From Lachnospiraceae bacterium (GTDB taxonomy: Bacteria; Bacillota; Clostridia; Lachnospirales; Lachnospiraceae): a stretch of DNA of 6,065 nucleotides. A program made the position numbers and the translations under genes. The stretch covers positions 1 through 6,065 of the forward strand of contig JAFRCB010000086.1 of assembly GCA_017404585.1 (NCBI GenBank), written 5' to 3'. Below, piece after piece: positions 5,604-6,065 of the stretch (its first letter is position 1; each line of letters opens with the position of its first letter). A model generated the notes under the pieces. The model searched no databases. It was not told where the DNA came from and saw nothing but the letters and a program-made list of their open reading frames with translations.

Positions 5604-6065
5604 ATGCAGACATTCATTAAGCCGCTCACAGAGCTGGCCGAATTTACGGAAATAAGGGACCGGATGCGGAAGGGACGGGGAATCTATGCCCTGACCGGCT
5701 GCATCGATGCCCAGAAATCGCATATGGTGCACGGACTTTCGGACGGGGTAAAGCTGGTCATTGTGATCACGGAAAATGATCTCACCGCCAAAGCAGCACA
5801 CGAGGATCTGCGCTTCTTCGAGCCGGATGCCCTCCTGTACCCCGCGAAGGATCTGCTTTTCTACCAGGCAGACATCGCTAGCAACTTCCTTGATATGCAG
5901 CGCATGCGGGTCTTCCGCTCTATTGCCGAGGCGGAACGGACCGTTGTCGTCCTGCCGGTCGCAGCCCTCATGGACCGGGTCTCGACCAGAGACTCGTTCC
6001 TTGACGCCTGCATATCCTTCGATCTGGAAGATGAGACCGATCTTGACTGGATCAAGGAGACTCTG
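5604..6065 (+). CDS. mfd: Transcription-repair coupling factor Mfd, N-terminal part (runs off right edge)
   Basis: Mfd is a DNA translocase that pushes stalled RNA polymerase off damaged DNA and recruits UvrA for nucleotide excision repair. The frame is open for 154 codons to the window end with no stop; full-length proteins are about 1150-1200 residues. The part seen is the UvrB-like N-terminal domain: TGCIDAQKSHMVHGLSDG (31-48), where UvrB's ATP-binding loop is degenerate, then DLRFF (68-72), YPAKDLLFYQADI (79-91), QRMRV (99-103) and AALMDRV. These are characteristic of Firmicutes Mfd. The helicase/translocase motifs and the RNA polymerase-binding domain lie beyond the window. The ATG at 5604 has GAGGAA at 5591-5596, 7 nt upstream. 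No convincing promoter was found between the 17-bp repeats and the start. Its position after pth supports the call. Confidence 0.95.
   Translation, partial: MQTFIKPLTELAEFTEIRDRMRKGRGIYALTGCIDAQKSHMVHGLSDGVKLVIVITENDLTAKAAHEDLRFFEPDALLYPAKDLLFYQADIASNFLDMQRMRVFRSIAEAERTVVVLPVAALMDRVSTRDSFLDACISFDLEDETDLDWIKETL

Noticed and set aside
5487..5801. 104-codon minus-strand reading frame
   Set aside because: It overlaps the mfd start and the 17-bp repeats in antisense; no RBS or family motif supports it.

Overview
The window looks like chromosomal DNA of a moderately GC-rich Clostridia member, most plausibly Lachnospiraceae or a near relative. This is inferred from the pth-mfd gene order, which is common in Firmicutes, from AGGAG-type ribosome binding sites, and from the protein flavour of all four genes. 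No phage, plasmid, transposase, rRNA, tRNA or CRISPR gene was recognised.

Layout, left to right. (1) Positions 3-476 (+) hold the 3' end of a glycogen branching enzyme gene (glgB). (2) Positions 477-945 are a 469-bp non-coding stretch between convergent genes. It holds five tandem copies of a ~73-bp unit, each containing an imperfect palindrome, followed by a strong bidirectional terminator hairpin (887-922). (3) Positions 946-4329 (-) encode a 1127-residue P-type cation ATPase resembling the CtpE branch. It has an unusual ~335-residue acidic, repeat-bearing N-terminal extension. (4) Positions 4330-4614 are a divergent intergenic region with a promoter for each flanking gene and repeated ATGCCAAT motifs between and around them. 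(5) Positions 4615-5184 (+) are pth, peptidyl-tRNA hydrolase. (6) Positions 5185-5603 are a 419-bp non-coding stretch. It holds two small related hairpins, a ~140-bp long imperfect inverted repeat flanked by near-identical 10-bp direct repeats (MITE-like), and a 17-bp tandem repeat just upstream of the next gene. (7) From 5604 to the window end (+) is the start of mfd, the transcription-repair coupling factor, open at the right edge.

The genes do not form one pathway. glgB is glycogen synthesis, the ATPase is ion transport, pth recycles peptidyl-tRNA, and mfd rescues RNA polymerase stalled at DNA damage. The unusual content is in two places. One is the ATPase N-terminal extension: a fourfold 14-residue repeat, a basic patch, and a threefold 13-14-residue acidic repeat whose last copy fits the EF-hand calcium-loop pattern. 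The other is the two repeat-rich intergenic regions.
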